From positions 3,075,001 to 3,139,000 of the forward strand of contig NZ_CP152017.1 of assembly GCF_038618305.1 (NCBI RefSeq): a stretch of 64,000 nt of DNA, read 5' to 3'. The notes below the pieces were generated by a model. The model was given only the letters and a program-made list of their open reading frames with translations. It had not been told where the DNA came from and made no database searches. The translations under genes were made by a program, and so were the position numbers. The DNA comes from Sporosarcina sp. FSL K6-2383. GTDB lineage: Bacteria; Bacillota; Bacilli; Bacillales_A; Planococcaceae. Position 1 is the stretch's first letter; every line of letters begins with the position of its first letter. Positions 8,037 through 15,775 of this stretch are shown here, piece after piece.

Positions 8037-9344
8037 TTGAAAAATATTGATAAATCACTCCTTCCCTTTTATACGTTTGCAGTCGGTCATGCCGGTGTTG
8101 GCATCCATGCTGTTGACCAAAATGGCCGTACTGTCATTTATAATAATAAGATGAAAGAAATTGAAGGTCTTGCCCTTGAAGATGTGGGCGACCGTTCTAT
8201 TTTAGAGCTATTCAATTTTAATCAGCAGGAGAGTACGTTGCTGAAAGTATTACAAAGCGGCAAGGAACAGTTGAATGTCAAACAGACATATTGGAACAGA
8301 AATGGTACAGAAATTACAACCATCAATGATACATACCCGGTTTACAATGGGACAAATCTCATTGGTGCCATTGAACTTGTCCGTGATGTGACAGCTCTTG
8401 AGAAATTTGTCCTGCAGCCCTTTCGAAAAAATAGTGATCCCGTTACATTCAATCAGGTCATCGCTGTCTCCCCTCCAATGAAAGCCGTCATTTCAACGGC
8501 TAAAAAAGCTGTTCGTACAAAGTTGCCTGTTTTGTTGATTGGAGAATCCGGGACAGGCAAAGATCTTATCGCAGAAAGCATACATAATGAATTGTCGCCT
8601 TCCAACGGCCTATTCTATACCCTCTTTTGCCATAGTTCAGATCCGATTTTGATTGAACGCTTGAACGAGGACTTGAATGATCCGGAGCCTTTCACGCTAT
8701 TCTGTGAGCGTATTGATCTGCTTTCAATTGCATTGCAGCAAAAATTATTGGCACTTCTTAGAAAAACACCCGCCGGCAACCGCCAATTCATCGCTAGTAT
8801 CGGCGATGACCCGGTAGAATTGATTGCTTCGGGAGCTCTTTTGAAGGATTTATATTATTTCTTTGCTTCATTTACGATTCGTATTCCGCCGCTGCGGAAG
8901 CGTAAAGAAGATATCGTGCCATTCATTTCCGCTTATTTTATGCGGCGTAGTGAACGTTATGGTTCCACACTCCAAGGTGTTGAATCTGAAGTAGAACAGC
9001 TTTTCCATGGTTATGATTGGCCAGGTAATATGCGTGAGCTTGAGTTTCTTCTTGATGAGATTTCCTCGCTCGCTACACTAGAAACGGTTGTCACATTCGA
9101 TATGCTACCGCTTCATTTCCGAATGAAGAGCAATGCCATTGCGGATGAACCCGTGCAAGCTACGGATTTTATTGTTCAACCAAATAAAGAACTGCTACCC
9201 CTTGACCAATTTTTACGTGAGGCGGAAGTGTATTACTTACAAAAGGCCATGAAGCTCAATGAGGAAAACATTACAAAAACTGCGAGCGCACTTGGTATGA
9301 GCCGGCAAAACTTGCAATATCGTTTAAAGAAAATAAAAAAATGA
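8037..9344 (+). CDS. RocR-like PAS / AAA+ / Fis-HTH regulator with degenerate sigma-54 activation domain
   Basis: The likely TTG start gives 435 residues (B. subtilis RocR 461): a PAS-like sensor (about 15-125; IHAVDQNGRTVIYNN), an AAA+ domain (about 145-365) and a Fis-type helix-turn-helix (TKTASALGMSRQNLQYRL). The AAA+ domain keeps a good Walker A (GESGTGK), PPLRKRKEDI and YDWPGNMRELE. It has no GAFTGA sigma-54 contact loop, and the Walker B site (normally LFLDEI) reads TLFCERI. The usual LYYRL arginine is also gone (LYYFF). It is therefore unlikely to remodel sigma-54 RNA polymerase, although it is divergent from the roc genes it presumably controls. GGACGGTGAT precedes the TTG; an in-frame start further upstream at 7869 would run through the rocA promoter and is disfavoured. 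Confidence 0.75.
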   Translation: MKNIDKSLLPFYTFAVGHAGVGIHAVDQNGRTVIYNNKMKEIEGLALEDVGDRSILELFNFNQQESTLLKVLQSGKEQLNVKQTYWNRNGTEITTINDTYPVYNGTNLIGAIELVRDVTALEKFVLQPFRKNSDPVTFNQVIAVSPPMKAVISTAKKAVRTKLPVLLIGESGTGKDLIAESIHNELSPSNGLFYTLFCHSSDPILIERLNEDLNDPEPFTLFCERIDLLSIALQQKLLALLRKTPAGNRQFIASIGDDPVELIASGALLKDLYYFFASFTIRIPPLRKRKEDIVPFISAYFMRRSERYGSTLQGVESEVEQLFHGYDWPGNMRELEFLLDEISSLATLETVVTFDMLPLHFRMKSNAIADEPVQATDFIVQPNKELLPLDQFLREAEVYYLQKAMKLNEENITKTASALGMSRQNLQYRLKKIKK

Positions 9345-9379
9345 GGAACTAGGCTTGGCTGCCTGTTCCTCATTTTTTT
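9341..9379. terminator. terminator between rocR-like gene and yugI
   Basis: ATGAGGAAC and GTTCCTCAT form a 9-bp stem followed by seven T residues. The rocR-like stop codon lies in the first arm. The A-rich left side lets it work for the convergent yugI as well. Confidence 0.85.
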
Positions 9380-9752
9380 AGTGACCCGATTTCTCAATCC
9401 AATCTTGAAGTTTGTCTTTCAATGAGTTAAATCCATCTGCGTCACGTTCATTGACGCGTGCTTGTAATGATTTACGCGGATTGTCGTCCCTCCGTGTAGA
9501 TGGCGGTGCTTCTAGTAACGCACGAATTGATAGACTAATTTTCCCGGCATCTTCATCTACTTCTAGCACTTTCACATTAACTTCCTGACCTACAGTTAGA
9601 AATTCATTAATATCCTTCACAAAGCCATATGTTATTTCAGAAATGTGGACAAGTCCTTGTGTTTCTTCGTCAAGTGCAACAAATGCACCATACGGTTGAA
9701 TTCCTGTTACTTTGCCGGAAAGCTCTTCTCCAGCTTCATATTTTCTCGCCAT
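9378..9752 (-). CDS. yugI: S1-domain RNA-binding protein (YugI/GSP13-like)
   Basis: A 124-residue protein with one S1 domain (about residues 5-75): GEELSGKVTGIQPYGAFVALD, GLVHISEI and EDAGKISLSIRAL. A charged, probably flexible tail follows (RRDDNPRKSLQARVNERD). The start MARKYEAGEEL was chosen because GATGGGAGC lies nine bases upstream; the frame extends 15 codons further without a ribosome site. B. subtilis YugI (GSP13) is a general stress protein that binds ribosomes/RNA. The gene is in the expected yug neighbourhood but separated from yuzA/yugJ by the roc cluster. Confidence 0.88.
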   Translation of the reverse strand: MARKYEAGEELSGKVTGIQPYGAFVALDEETQGLVHISEITYGFVKDINEFLTVGQEVNVKVLEVDEDAGKISLSIRALLEAPPSTRRDDNPRKSLQARVNERDADGFNSLKDKLQDWIEKSGH

Positions 9753-9851
9753 TTGAAACAGCTCCCATCTATTTTTATAGTATATCTGCCGCCACAAGGG
9801 CCATCAAAATTATACCATATTTAGAGGGGGTGGGCAAAATCGTTTGGCGAT

Positions 9852-9983
9852 TCATAAGCTTCCTTCTTCGATAATGATTGATTCTACTTGCCACACTTCA
9901 TCTTCCGCGTAAGTCATCCAGACGTTATAACAGTAACGTCCATCCAGTTCTCGAATGCAACGAAAACACTCCTTATCAATCAC
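9852..9983 (-). CDS. possible 43-residue Cys/Trp-containing protein
   Basis: A short frame runs from a GTG at 9981-9983 to a TGA at 9852-9854. AAGG sits eight bases upstream and directly overlaps the stop region of the sigma/anti-sigma fusion gene, so translational coupling is plausible. The peptide includes CFRCIRELDGRYCYNV and WMTYAEDEVWQVESIII: three cysteines, two tryptophans and a balanced protein-like composition. I do not recognise a family. It could be a small downstream partner of the preceding gene or a decayed remnant of something larger. Confidence 0.4.
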   Translation of the reverse strand: MIDKECFRCIRELDGRYCYNVWMTYAEDEVWQVESIIIEEGSL

Positions 9984-9995
9984 ACAACAATTACC

Positions 9996-12137
9996 TTATT
10001 CAAATTTCAGCATATCTGAATTAATAAAACTTATTTTCCAATTAGTAGTTTCATCCACTAACATTTCAGCCGCATAACGACCAATATCCCCCTTTTGAAG
10101 GATAATAGAGCCGCCTAATGATTCCCTTGCATCGAAAAAAAGTCCATCCACTTCATTAAGATGAAAATCCTCTTGTTGCCAATTCATAAGATAATCTTCC
10201 AGTGTTTGCGGATTATCCCTTTGTGTAGATAAATGCCACATCGTTACCGGATCATCATTGTCATTTGCTAAATAATACATGGCGAAAGTAACGAAGGGAT
10301 GCACATCATTCAACACAGTCGCATCATGGTTTGATGAGTAGAGATTATACGTTTCATCCACTAACTTCTCAAAAGAGGGATCAGGGAAAGTGACAATATC
10401 AAATCCTTGATCTGGTTGTAAAATGCCATTCATTTCAAATGAATGGAGCTTACCTGCTTTAGCCAATCCTATTGCATAATTCAAATGATAGTAGGTAAAA
10501 CGACTTTGCATGTCTGATTCTGTCCACTCACTCGCCTCCATTTCGCGAATAATGGTTCTCATAATATGAGCTGATGGAGACTCCTTGCCACCTGACGCGA
10601 TTTTCTTCCAAGACGACTTTACCTCTTCTGTTATTTTTCCGTCGGAACCGAATATCCGATTCGTTTCAGAGTCAGTGATGAGTACATAAAAGAGAGTAGA
10701 GTAATAGTCTCTGAGCGATAAGTAAGGTATTTCAAGTTGAATATCCCCCTCCGCCAATAACGTCCTTTCTATTTCTAGTAGATTATCAACGGGTTCATCA
10801 TAAGCATTAAACAACTTCGGTTGAGCGATATACGATGAAGATTCTAGCAGTGCTATATAACCAGCAAAATCCTCGTGGATCGAAGCTTTAACCTTGGCAC
10901 TTAACTCATTCCTTTCGAAAGAAGGAACCAATGCTGCCCATTCTGAAACAGAATCAAGATACAAGTTTTGTTTCTCCATACTATTTAGCGCAATTTGTAA
11001 TTCTTCAGGATACGTTTCTTTCTTTTCAAGAAATTTTTCGATTTGAAATAGCCCGTCAGCCATCGCAGCTTCAATAAGCTGTTGGTGCTGATAAATAGAT
11101 GCCATGTAGGATTGCTGAATGTCATTGATTTGCTTTACATATTTACTAATAAATTCCCTACTTTTTTCTTTATCATTTGCTAGTGGACGTTTAATGAGTT
11201 GCTCAACCATTTCAGACGGTAACTCCATCGAGTTTATAATTACGTCATAGTTATTTTTAATCGTTTTTTTGTTGATTTCCCCATTGTTCTCAATACTTTT
11301 TTCTTCCTCTTGGAACATTGTTTCGAAATCCTCTCGTGCTTGTTTGCCGTACGGGGTAAAGTAGTAATAATTTTGCTGATCTTCTTCAGTACTTTCTTTC
11401 AACCCCAATTGTGCATAACGACTCGCTAGTTCTTCTTCAAAAGATATTTTCAGTTGCTCCATAAAGTCTACTGCTGAATTCTTTTGATCCTCTTCACCTG
11501 TAAAGACCGGAACGATTACAAGAACAGCCAAAGTCAGTATCCCAACAATCCATGGAATTAGGACCTTCTTCGAGATCGGTTGTTTCTTTATATCCGACTG
11601 CCTTATTTCTTCTTTCACCGTTGCAAAGACTTGATCTTTCCGGAATGAAGAACTGATTCTTCCATACGATTTTTGTAGAAACTCTAACCTTTTATCCAAA
11701 TGAGCATTATCGATTTCAATAGTGAGTTGCTGGATTGCATGTCTGATAGCCTCTCCGACAGCCTCCTCGGAAATCCCCAAAACCATCGCAATCTCTGCCT
11801 CACTCATATTATGAAATTGTGAAAGGATTAAGGCCAGCTTTGCTTTTTCTTCTAGTCTACTAATCTTTTCATGCAATTGTTGATCCTCTTCAAATGGCAA
11901 AACTGTATCTTGCCCGAGACTCGTCTGCTGTGCATGCCGAAACTTATGTAGCGCAACTTTATAAATAAATTGTTTTCTTTCATCCATATTTTCTAAATCA
12001 GTATAAATTTCACGGAATGTTTCCACCGTCAGTTGTGCAGCTTGTTCTGGTGAATATCCGTATTGAAATGCGTAACGTTCGATCTGATGTGCATATAGGT
12101 CAATCCATTCTTCAAATTCAGTACTCTCTTCCTTCAT
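9996..12137 (-). CDS. sigma-70-like (ECF) head fused to membrane anti-sigma-like body
   Basis: The likely start (ATG preceded by GGGGGAGC) gives 713 residues. Residues about 8-70 resemble sigma region 2 (YAFQYGYSPEQAAQLTVETF, then FIYKVALHKFRHA) and about 95-150 resemble region 4 (MSEAEIAMVLGISEEAVGEA). Next comes DKRLEFLQKSYGRISSSF, closely matching DKRMEFLKKSYDRLPTSF at the N terminus of the neighbouring anti-sigma-like protein, then one membrane helix (about 205-225, IPWIVGILTLAVLVIVPVF) and about 480 extracytoplasmic residues. The gene looks like a fused, diverged copy of the adjacent two-gene sigma/anti-sigma pair. It has its own transcription unit, because a terminator lies just upstream. 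The function is unknown; a membrane-tethered sigma-like regulator is the simplest reading. Confidence 0.65.
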   Translation of the reverse strand: MKEESTEFEEWIDLYAHQIERYAFQYGYSPEQAAQLTVETFREIYTDLENMDERKQFIYKVALHKFRHAQQTSLGQDTVLPFEEDQQLHEKISRLEEKAKLALILSQFHNMSEAEIAMVLGISEEAVGEAIRHAIQQLTIEIDNAHLDKRLEFLQKSYGRISSSFRKDQVFATVKEEIRQSDIKKQPISKKVLIPWIVGILTLAVLVIVPVFTGEEDQKNSAVDFMEQLKISFEEELASRYAQLGLKESTEEDQQNYYYFTPYGKQAREDFETMFQEEEKSIENNGEINKKTIKNNYDVIINSMELPSEMVEQLIKRPLANDKEKSREFISKYVKQINDIQQSYMASIYQHQQLIEAAMADGLFQIEKFLEKKETYPEELQIALNSMEKQNLYLDSVSEWAALVPSFERNELSAKVKASIHEDFAGYIALLESSSYIAQPKLFNAYDEPVDNLLEIERTLLAEGDIQLEIPYLSLRDYYSTLFYVLITDSETNRIFGSDGKITEEVKSSWKKIASGGKESPSAHIMRTIIREMEASEWTESDMQSRFTYYHLNYAIGLAKAGKLHSFEMNGILQPDQGFDIVTFPDPSFEKLVDETYNLYSSNHDATVLNDVHPFVTFAMYYLANDNDDPVTMWHLSTQRDNPQTLEDYLMNWQQEDFHLNEVDGLFFDARESLGGSIILQKGDIGRYAAEMLVDETTNWKISFINSDMLKFE

Positions 12138-12192
12138 CCCAGCTCCCCCTAACACAACATATCCCACCACTTCCAAGTATACCAAACAAATA

Positions 12193-12230
12193 AAAAGAAG
12201 GTTATCCCGGGGACAGGATAACCTTCTTCT
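12193..12230 (-). terminator. terminator after the ECF sigma/anti-sigma pair
   Basis: On the minus strand AGAAGGTTATCC pairs with GGATAACCTTCT (12 bp, 8-base loop), followed by TTTTTATTTG. It separates the two-gene operon from the fusion gene. Confidence 0.85.
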
Positions 12231-12237
12231 ACGCGCC

Positions 12238-13575
12238 CTATGGCAATGGCTCTAGCCAATCCGTAAATAATTGCCATTCACGACTGTCTTCCCATATAAA
12301 ATAAGCATCCTCGGAAGTTCCATCTTCTCGAACAACTTGAACGGTAGCGGAAACTGCATTAGCAACAATATGTTTGACCGAGTCTGCGGAAAACACAATT
12401 TGCTGCGCATTATCAAAAAGCGACACGCCTTTTCGCCAATCTGCAACATATTCCTCTACCGTATAGTCTCTGCCTTGCTGAATGTTAATGGTCATATCAT
12501 CACTATGAGTTAAATAGTAAATCGTTTCAGGATCTTCCATATCATTGGCATAATGAAAGACGCCGACAATATAAACGAGTGAGTATCCTTTAAAAATGGT
12601 TTTATCATGCGCTACTTTGAATTGCTCATACAAAGATTTTACTTGTTGTTCAAAATCATGATTCGGCAATGTGATGGTCTTGTCGGTTACTTCTGCCCTT
12701 CCGTCAAAGTCATTCACTATTGGCTGCCCAGTTCTCGTCAGTGCCAATATGACATAACCGCGCGTATCTGGATGAAAATTAGACTTTACCTTCTCAGCAA
12801 GCCTTGGCGCATAATAGTGCACCATTATCTCCCCAGTATCCCTATTCATAGTCAGCTCGATATACTGCTCGCTCATCGTATCAATCATATTTTGGAGCCC
12901 CTTGGGAAATGTATCCGGACTTAGCATCATCACTGCCGCTTTATCAATGGATGGGTCCATTTTAAAATCTTCTATCACCTGTTGATTTTCCACCAATATT
13001 TCATCATAGACGATAATAAGGCTTTTAATTTTCTCAAAAAACGTATCAAGATAATCAATACTCGCCTGCTCATCCTCAACTAAAGATTGGTCTGCGATAA
13101 CCTGCATCAGATCGGATGGTAATCTTAGGCTCGACAGCGCGCGTTTATAATTCACTTCTGCTTGCTCCCTATCGTCAGCAATGTTTTCAATAATCCTATC
13201 CGCCTCAGCGACGAACACCAGCTTGCTGAATTTGTCCTCCTCCAATTTCAAGACATCGCGCTGCTTCTCACGTTCAACCGCATAGTCATGTTGGAGTTTT
13301 TCAACATATTCGTCACTCGCTAGTTTTTCTTTATGTTCTGTGATAAACAAAGCCGTAATGAAACCGAACAAAAATATGCTGGCAACACTAACAGCCAAAA
13401 CAGTTACCTTATACCGAAACGTTCTTTTTCTCCTGACAGTAGACTCCTTCTGTTCTGGTTTATTCGTTTCCCCTTCAATTTTCTGAAGCACCTCCTCTGG
13501 ATTAAATGAAGTTGGCAGACGGTCATAGGACTTTTTAAGAAATTCCATTCGCTTGTCGAAATCATTATTCGCCAT
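12238..13575 (-). CDS. membrane anti-sigma-factor-like protein
   Basis: A 445-residue protein starting MANNDFDKRMEF. The start has GGAGGTG seven bases upstream and overlaps the end of the sigma gene by 11 bases, so the two are translationally coupled. A cytoplasmic N-terminal part of about 50 residues (DKRMEFLKKSYDRLPTSFNP) precedes one membrane helix (about 55-78, VTVLAVSVASIFLFGFITALF), and about 365 residues lie outside the cell. The position directly after an ECF sigma gene and the in/TM/out topology are those of a transmembrane anti-sigma factor. No zinc-binding HxxxCxxC motif is visible. The outer part may sense an envelope signal. The signal and any regulated proteolysis are unknown. 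Confidence 0.7.
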   Translation of the reverse strand: MANNDFDKRMEFLKKSYDRLPTSFNPEEVLQKIEGETNKPEQKESTVRRKRTFRYKVTVLAVSVASIFLFGFITALFITEHKEKLASDEYVEKLQHDYAVEREKQRDVLKLEEDKFSKLVFVAEADRIIENIADDREQAEVNYKRALSSLRLPSDLMQVIADQSLVEDEQASIDYLDTFFEKIKSLIIVYDEILVENQQVIEDFKMDPSIDKAAVMMLSPDTFPKGLQNMIDTMSEQYIELTMNRDTGEIMVHYYAPRLAEKVKSNFHPDTRGYVILALTRTGQPIVNDFDGRAEVTDKTITLPNHDFEQQVKSLYEQFKVAHDKTIFKGYSLVYIVGVFHYANDMEDPETIYYLTHSDDMTINIQQGRDYTVEEYVADWRKGVSLFDNAQQIVFSADSVKHIVANAVSATVQVVREDGTSEDAYFIWEDSREWQLFTDWLEPLP

Positions 13576-14119
13576 GACGCACACCTCCATTATTGTCCAT
13601 TGCTTTTTTCAAACTATCTTTCGCTCGGTGTAGACGTGTTTTAACAACTGAGAGTGTGATGTTTAAGACGTCGGCAATTTGCTGATAGGATAAGTCTTGG
13701 AAATAATACAGAATCAGTGGCAATCGATATTTTTCATCTAATTGCATAATGGCTACATGCAGTTCGCGGTCTTCTTCGAATAAAAGAACTTGCGCCTCCA
13801 CGGAATGCTGTACGGTCATTTGTGTATCATTGCCCACTTTTTGTTTCTTATCTCGCTCTCGATTTTCTTTCCGGTAATAATCACGTGCTGTGTTTAACGT
13901 AATTTTATACAGCCATGTCGTAAAGCGTTCTTGATTGAATTGATGTAAAAACCTGTGCAATTTGATGAATACTTCCTGCGTCACGTCTGGTATATCATCT
14001 AGCCTGACACCACATTGGTAGGCGAATTTCTCTACCGTCCGATAATAAAGCTTCATCAACTTTCCGTAAGCAGCCTGATCTCCTTGCTGCGCTTTTGCAA
14101 TTAAGTCGATATTGTTCAT
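13565..14119 (-). CDS. ECF-type RNA polymerase sigma factor
   Basis: A 184-residue ECF (group IV) sigma factor. Region 2 (about 10-75) shows YQCGVRLDDIPDVTQEVFIK and TWLYKITLNTARDYYRK. Region 4 (about 115-170) shows LPLILYYFQDLSYQQIADVL and SVVKTRLHRAKDSLKKAM. There is no C-terminal extension. It directs RNA polymerase to ECF promoters and is presumably held inactive by the coupled downstream membrane protein. A TGAAAC-N17-CGTATC element upstream suggests it transcribes its own operon. It resembles SigM/SigW/SigY-class factors, but I cannot assign an orthologue. Confidence 0.9.
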   Translation of the reverse strand: MNNIDLIAKAQQGDQAAYGKLMKLYYRTVEKFAYQCGVRLDDIPDVTQEVFIKLHRFLHQFNQERFTTWLYKITLNTARDYYRKENRERDKKQKVGNDTQMTVQHSVEAQVLLFEEDRELHVAIMQLDEKYRLPLILYYFQDLSYQQIADVLNITLSVVKTRLHRAKDSLKKAMDNNGGVRHGE

Positions 14120-14150
14120 ACTTCCCCCTCGCCCTCTTGCTTCTGTAGAT

Positions 14151-14179
14151 GATACGAAACTTTCATGTAAATTGTTTCA
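14151..14179 (-). promoter_or_regulatory. candidate ECF autoregulatory promoter
   Basis: On the minus strand TGAAAC (14174-14179), 17 bases, then CGTATC (14151-14156) match the TGAAAC / CGTA-type pattern of Bacillus ECF sigma factors. It lies about 32 bases upstream of the sigma gene start. Confidence 0.65.
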
Positions 14180-14243
14180 CTTAATTTATCAGCCGTCGCA
14201 AAAATAGAAAGATTCTGGACTTGTATACTTATGTAAAACTGCT

Positions 14244-14271
14244 TTGGCATTCAAGTTAATTCGTGTACAAT
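14244..14271 (+). promoter_or_regulatory. sigma-A-like promoter of the sodium symporter gene
   Basis: TTGGCA (14244-14249), 16 bases, TACAAT (14266-14271), about 35 bases before the ATG. It is divergent from the ECF operon promoter. Confidence 0.6.
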
Positions 14272-14306
14272 TAATACGTTCTTATATACGAAAGAGTGGT
14301 TATTTT

Positions 14307-15635
14307 ATGAAACAACGTGATCAATGGACGTCGAAAATTGGCTTCGTTCTCGCTGCCGCTGGTAGTGCGATTGGACTTGGTGCCATTTGGAAATTCCCTT
14401 ATATGGTAGGAACGAATGGTGGTAGTGTCTTCGTCCTGCTATTCATTATTTGTACAGTTGCAATTGGGCTGCCAATCTTGCTTGCAGAATTCGTCATCGG
14501 ACGGAAAGGTCAGGCAGATGTCGTTACTTCTCTAAAAAAACTAGCGCCTGGTCGCCTATGGTATATGCTTGGCTGGATGGGACTTGCAGTATCTTTTATT
14601 CTGTTATCGTTTTACAGCGTTGTTGGTGGATGGATTCTATCATACTTGGCACGCGCTATAACCTTACGACTCGATGTCGCTGATCATAGTGAATACTTCA
14701 ATTCTATCATTTCCAATCCACTGGAGGTTCTACTCGCTCAGGCGGTCTTTATGGGACTAACGATTTGGATTGTACAAAGTGGTATTCGAGGTGGCATTGA
14801 GCGGGCGAGTAGATGGATGATGCCGCTATTATTCATATTCTTCATCATCCTAGCGATTCGTTCATTGACATTAGACGGGGCTATGGAAGGTGTCCGCTTC
14901 TTGTTTGTACCGGATTGGTCTTACTTTACAGGCACCACACTGTTACTGGCACTTGGGCAAGCGTTCTTCTCTTTGAGTGTCGGGGTAACTGCCATGATGA
15001 CATATGCATCTTATTTGCCAAAAGAAGAACAGTTGGGGCAATCTGCCGTCAACGTTTCCATCTTAAATATTGTCATTTCGTTATTAGCCGGACTTGTCAT
15101 TTTCCCAGCGGTGTTCGCACTTGGGCAATCACCCGCTGAAGGACCAGGACTTATTTTTGTCATCCTGCCTGCGATTTTTAGCCAAATCCCATTTGGCAAT
15201 GTGTTCATGATTGTATTCTTCATCTTAATGCTGTTTGCGACACTAACATCATCAATTTCCATGCTAGAAATTGTTGTATCTACGGGTATTCGCCAGAGGC
15301 ATGAGCGTAGAAAAAGTGCTGCTTGGGTATTCGGTATTCTGATCTTCATCGTCGGTATACCGAGCGCTTTGTCATTCGGCGCACTGTCTGATGTACAAAT
15401 TTTTGGCGGATCCATTTTCGACTTTGCTGACACATTGACAAGTAAAATTGGGATGCCACTCGGCGCACTTTGTATTTCACTGTTCGCAGGTTTTGTCCTT
15501 ACGAAAGCACAAACAGACGCGGAACTACGTATGCATCCTATCATGAATGCACTGTGGAAATTCCTTGTTCGATTTGTAGTACCTGCTGCGATTATTGTTA
15601 TTTTTATTACATGGATTATTGAACTTTCCGCTTAA
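14307..15635 (+). CDS. sodium:neurotransmitter symporter family (SNF) transporter
   Basis: A 442-residue LeuT-fold transporter with about eleven membrane helices, which takes up an amino acid or related solute with Na+. The N-terminal RDQWTSKIGF and the unwound TM1 motif AAAGSAIGLGAIWKFPYM followed by GTNGG correspond to the Na+/substrate site region of LeuT. TM6-like LALGQAFFSLSVGVTAMMTY is also typical. The ATG at 14307 has AAAGAGTGG upstream; an earlier in-frame ATG overlaps the promoter and was rejected. It most resembles B. subtilis YocR/YhdH. The substrate is not predictable. The gene is monocistronic, ending at a strong terminator. Confidence 0.9.
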   Translation: MKQRDQWTSKIGFVLAAAGSAIGLGAIWKFPYMVGTNGGSVFVLLFIICTVAIGLPILLAEFVIGRKGQADVVTSLKKLAPGRLWYMLGWMGLAVSFILLSFYSVVGGWILSYLARAITLRLDVADHSEYFNSIISNPLEVLLAQAVFMGLTIWIVQSGIRGGIERASRWMMPLLFIFFIILAIRSLTLDGAMEGVRFLFVPDWSYFTGTTLLLALGQAFFSLSVGVTAMMTYASYLPKEEQLGQSAVNVSILNIVISLLAGLVIFPAVFALGQSPAEGPGLIFVILPAIFSQIPFGNVFMIVFFILMLFATLTSSISMLEIVVSTGIRQRHERRKSAAWVFGILIFIVGIPSALSFGALSDVQIFGGSIFDFADTLTSKIGMPLGALCISLFAGFVLTKAQTDAELRMHPIMNALWKFLVRFVVPAAIIVIFITWIIELSA

Positions 15636-15636
15636 C

Positions 15637-15680
15637 AAAAACGTCCGATGAATTCCCTATGGAATCAATCGGACGTTTTA
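15637..15680 (+). terminator. terminator of the sodium symporter gene
   Basis: AAAACGTCCGAT and ATCGGACGTTTT form a 12-bp stem with inner GAATTCC/GGAATC pairing, followed by an AT-rich tail. Confidence 0.85.
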
Positions 15681-15775
15681 TTATTTTCAGTAGCTGAGTG
15701 GCACCATTGCGCTCTATTCAAGGCTTGTACTAACGCATAGAAAATTAATACAAAAAGATTACAGACACTCGGAAG

